This document shows, piece by piece, positions 6,061 to 6,233 of a stretch of DNA of 6,233 nt. Source of the DNA: an uncultured Porphyromonadaceae bacterium (GTDB taxonomy: Bacteria; Bacteroidota; Bacteroidia; Bacteroidales; Barnesiellaceae_A); contig UQMR01000096.1 in the NCBI GenBank assembly GCA_900542255.1, positions 1 through 6,233 on the forward strand. Reading direction: 5' to 3'. The notes beneath the pieces are model-generated. The model saw nothing but the letters and a program-made list of their open reading frames with translations, did no database searches and was not told where the DNA came from. Made by a program: the position numbers and the translations under genes. Position 1 is the stretch's first letter. Each line of letters begins with the position of its first letter.

Positions 6061-6233
6061 CGAAAACGAAGTTTTCAAGTTTTGGGCAGTGCCGAGCCGC
6101 ATCCTATTTTATCCAAAAGTAGTGAAAGGCGAGAGCAGAGAGTGGCGGAACCGAAGTTTTCAAGTTGGGCTGTGCCGAGCCGCCTCCTATTTTATCCAAA
6201 AATAGTGAAAGGCGAGAGCAGAGAGTGGCGGAA
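6029..6233. repeat. 83-85 bp tandem repeat, two full units and a third cut by the window end
   Basis: Units run 6029-6113 (85 bp), 6114-6196 (83 bp) and from 6197 to the window edge. Each opens with a 27-nt block CAAAA(A/G)TAGTG…GCAGAG, identical but for one base in unit 2. Next comes an 11-nt block that is the same in units 2 and 3 (as far as unit 3 is visible) but different in unit 1 (6056-6066). The rest, CGAAGTTTTCAAGTT…GTGCCGAGCCGC…TCCTATTTTATC, is nearly identical in units 1 and 2; the 2-bp length difference is a TT at about 6081-6082. CTATTTT and AAAATAG arms across unit junctions can form a small hairpin. No credible gene lies in it. The total copy number lies beyond the window. Confidence 0.9.

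Noticed and set aside
6029..6233. CRISPR array
   Set aside because: The repeating unit is 83-85 bp of almost identical sequence throughout, with no short repeat/unique spacer alternation and no cas genes nearby.

Overview
The window looks like a chromosomal segment from a member of the Bacteroidales. The evidence is a SecG with a Pro/Ala-rich tail, an LptE-family lipoprotein, a PorT-like beta-barrel protein, start sites without consistent Shine-Dalgarno sequences, and promoter elements that match the Bacteroidetes pattern (TTTG, about 20 nt, TAnnTTTG). Base composition is near balanced. I cannot name the genus from this sequence alone.

The left half (1-3016) is one tightly packed plus-strand operon of four genes: a PspF-like sigma-54 activator without a sensory domain, an LptE-family outer-membrane lipoprotein, a conserved Bacteroidales protein with a TPR-like C-terminus, and SecG. 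Gaps are 3, 4 and 8 nt, so translational coupling is likely. A probable sigma-ABfr-type -7 box lies at 16-23, just ahead of the first gene. The last two genes with clear roles (LptE, SecG) both serve envelope biogenesis: LPS transport and protein export.

Positions 3017-3291 are the convergence zone between the two halves. They hold no credible gene but contain three hairpins: a short intrinsic terminator for the secG operon and two long near-perfect stems (13-14 bp and 15 bp).

The right half is on the minus strand. Read in its transcription direction, it has a conserved Bacteroidales protein with an ATP-grasp-like core (6011-4821), then after 153 nt a cytidylate kinase-like P-loop protein (4667-4041), then after 29 nt a PorT-like outer membrane beta-barrel protein (4011-3292).

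The window ends (6029-6233) in an 83-85 bp tandem repeat with two full units and a third cut by the window edge. Each unit carries a perfect -7 box pointing left. Only the unit next to the ATP-grasp-like gene also has a correctly spaced TTTG -33 element, inside an 11-nt block that differs from the other units. This repeat-derived promoter is the most unusual thing in the window. I see no defence system, CRISPR array, tRNA, rRNA, IS element or prophage. Most of the region is ordinary core-genome content.
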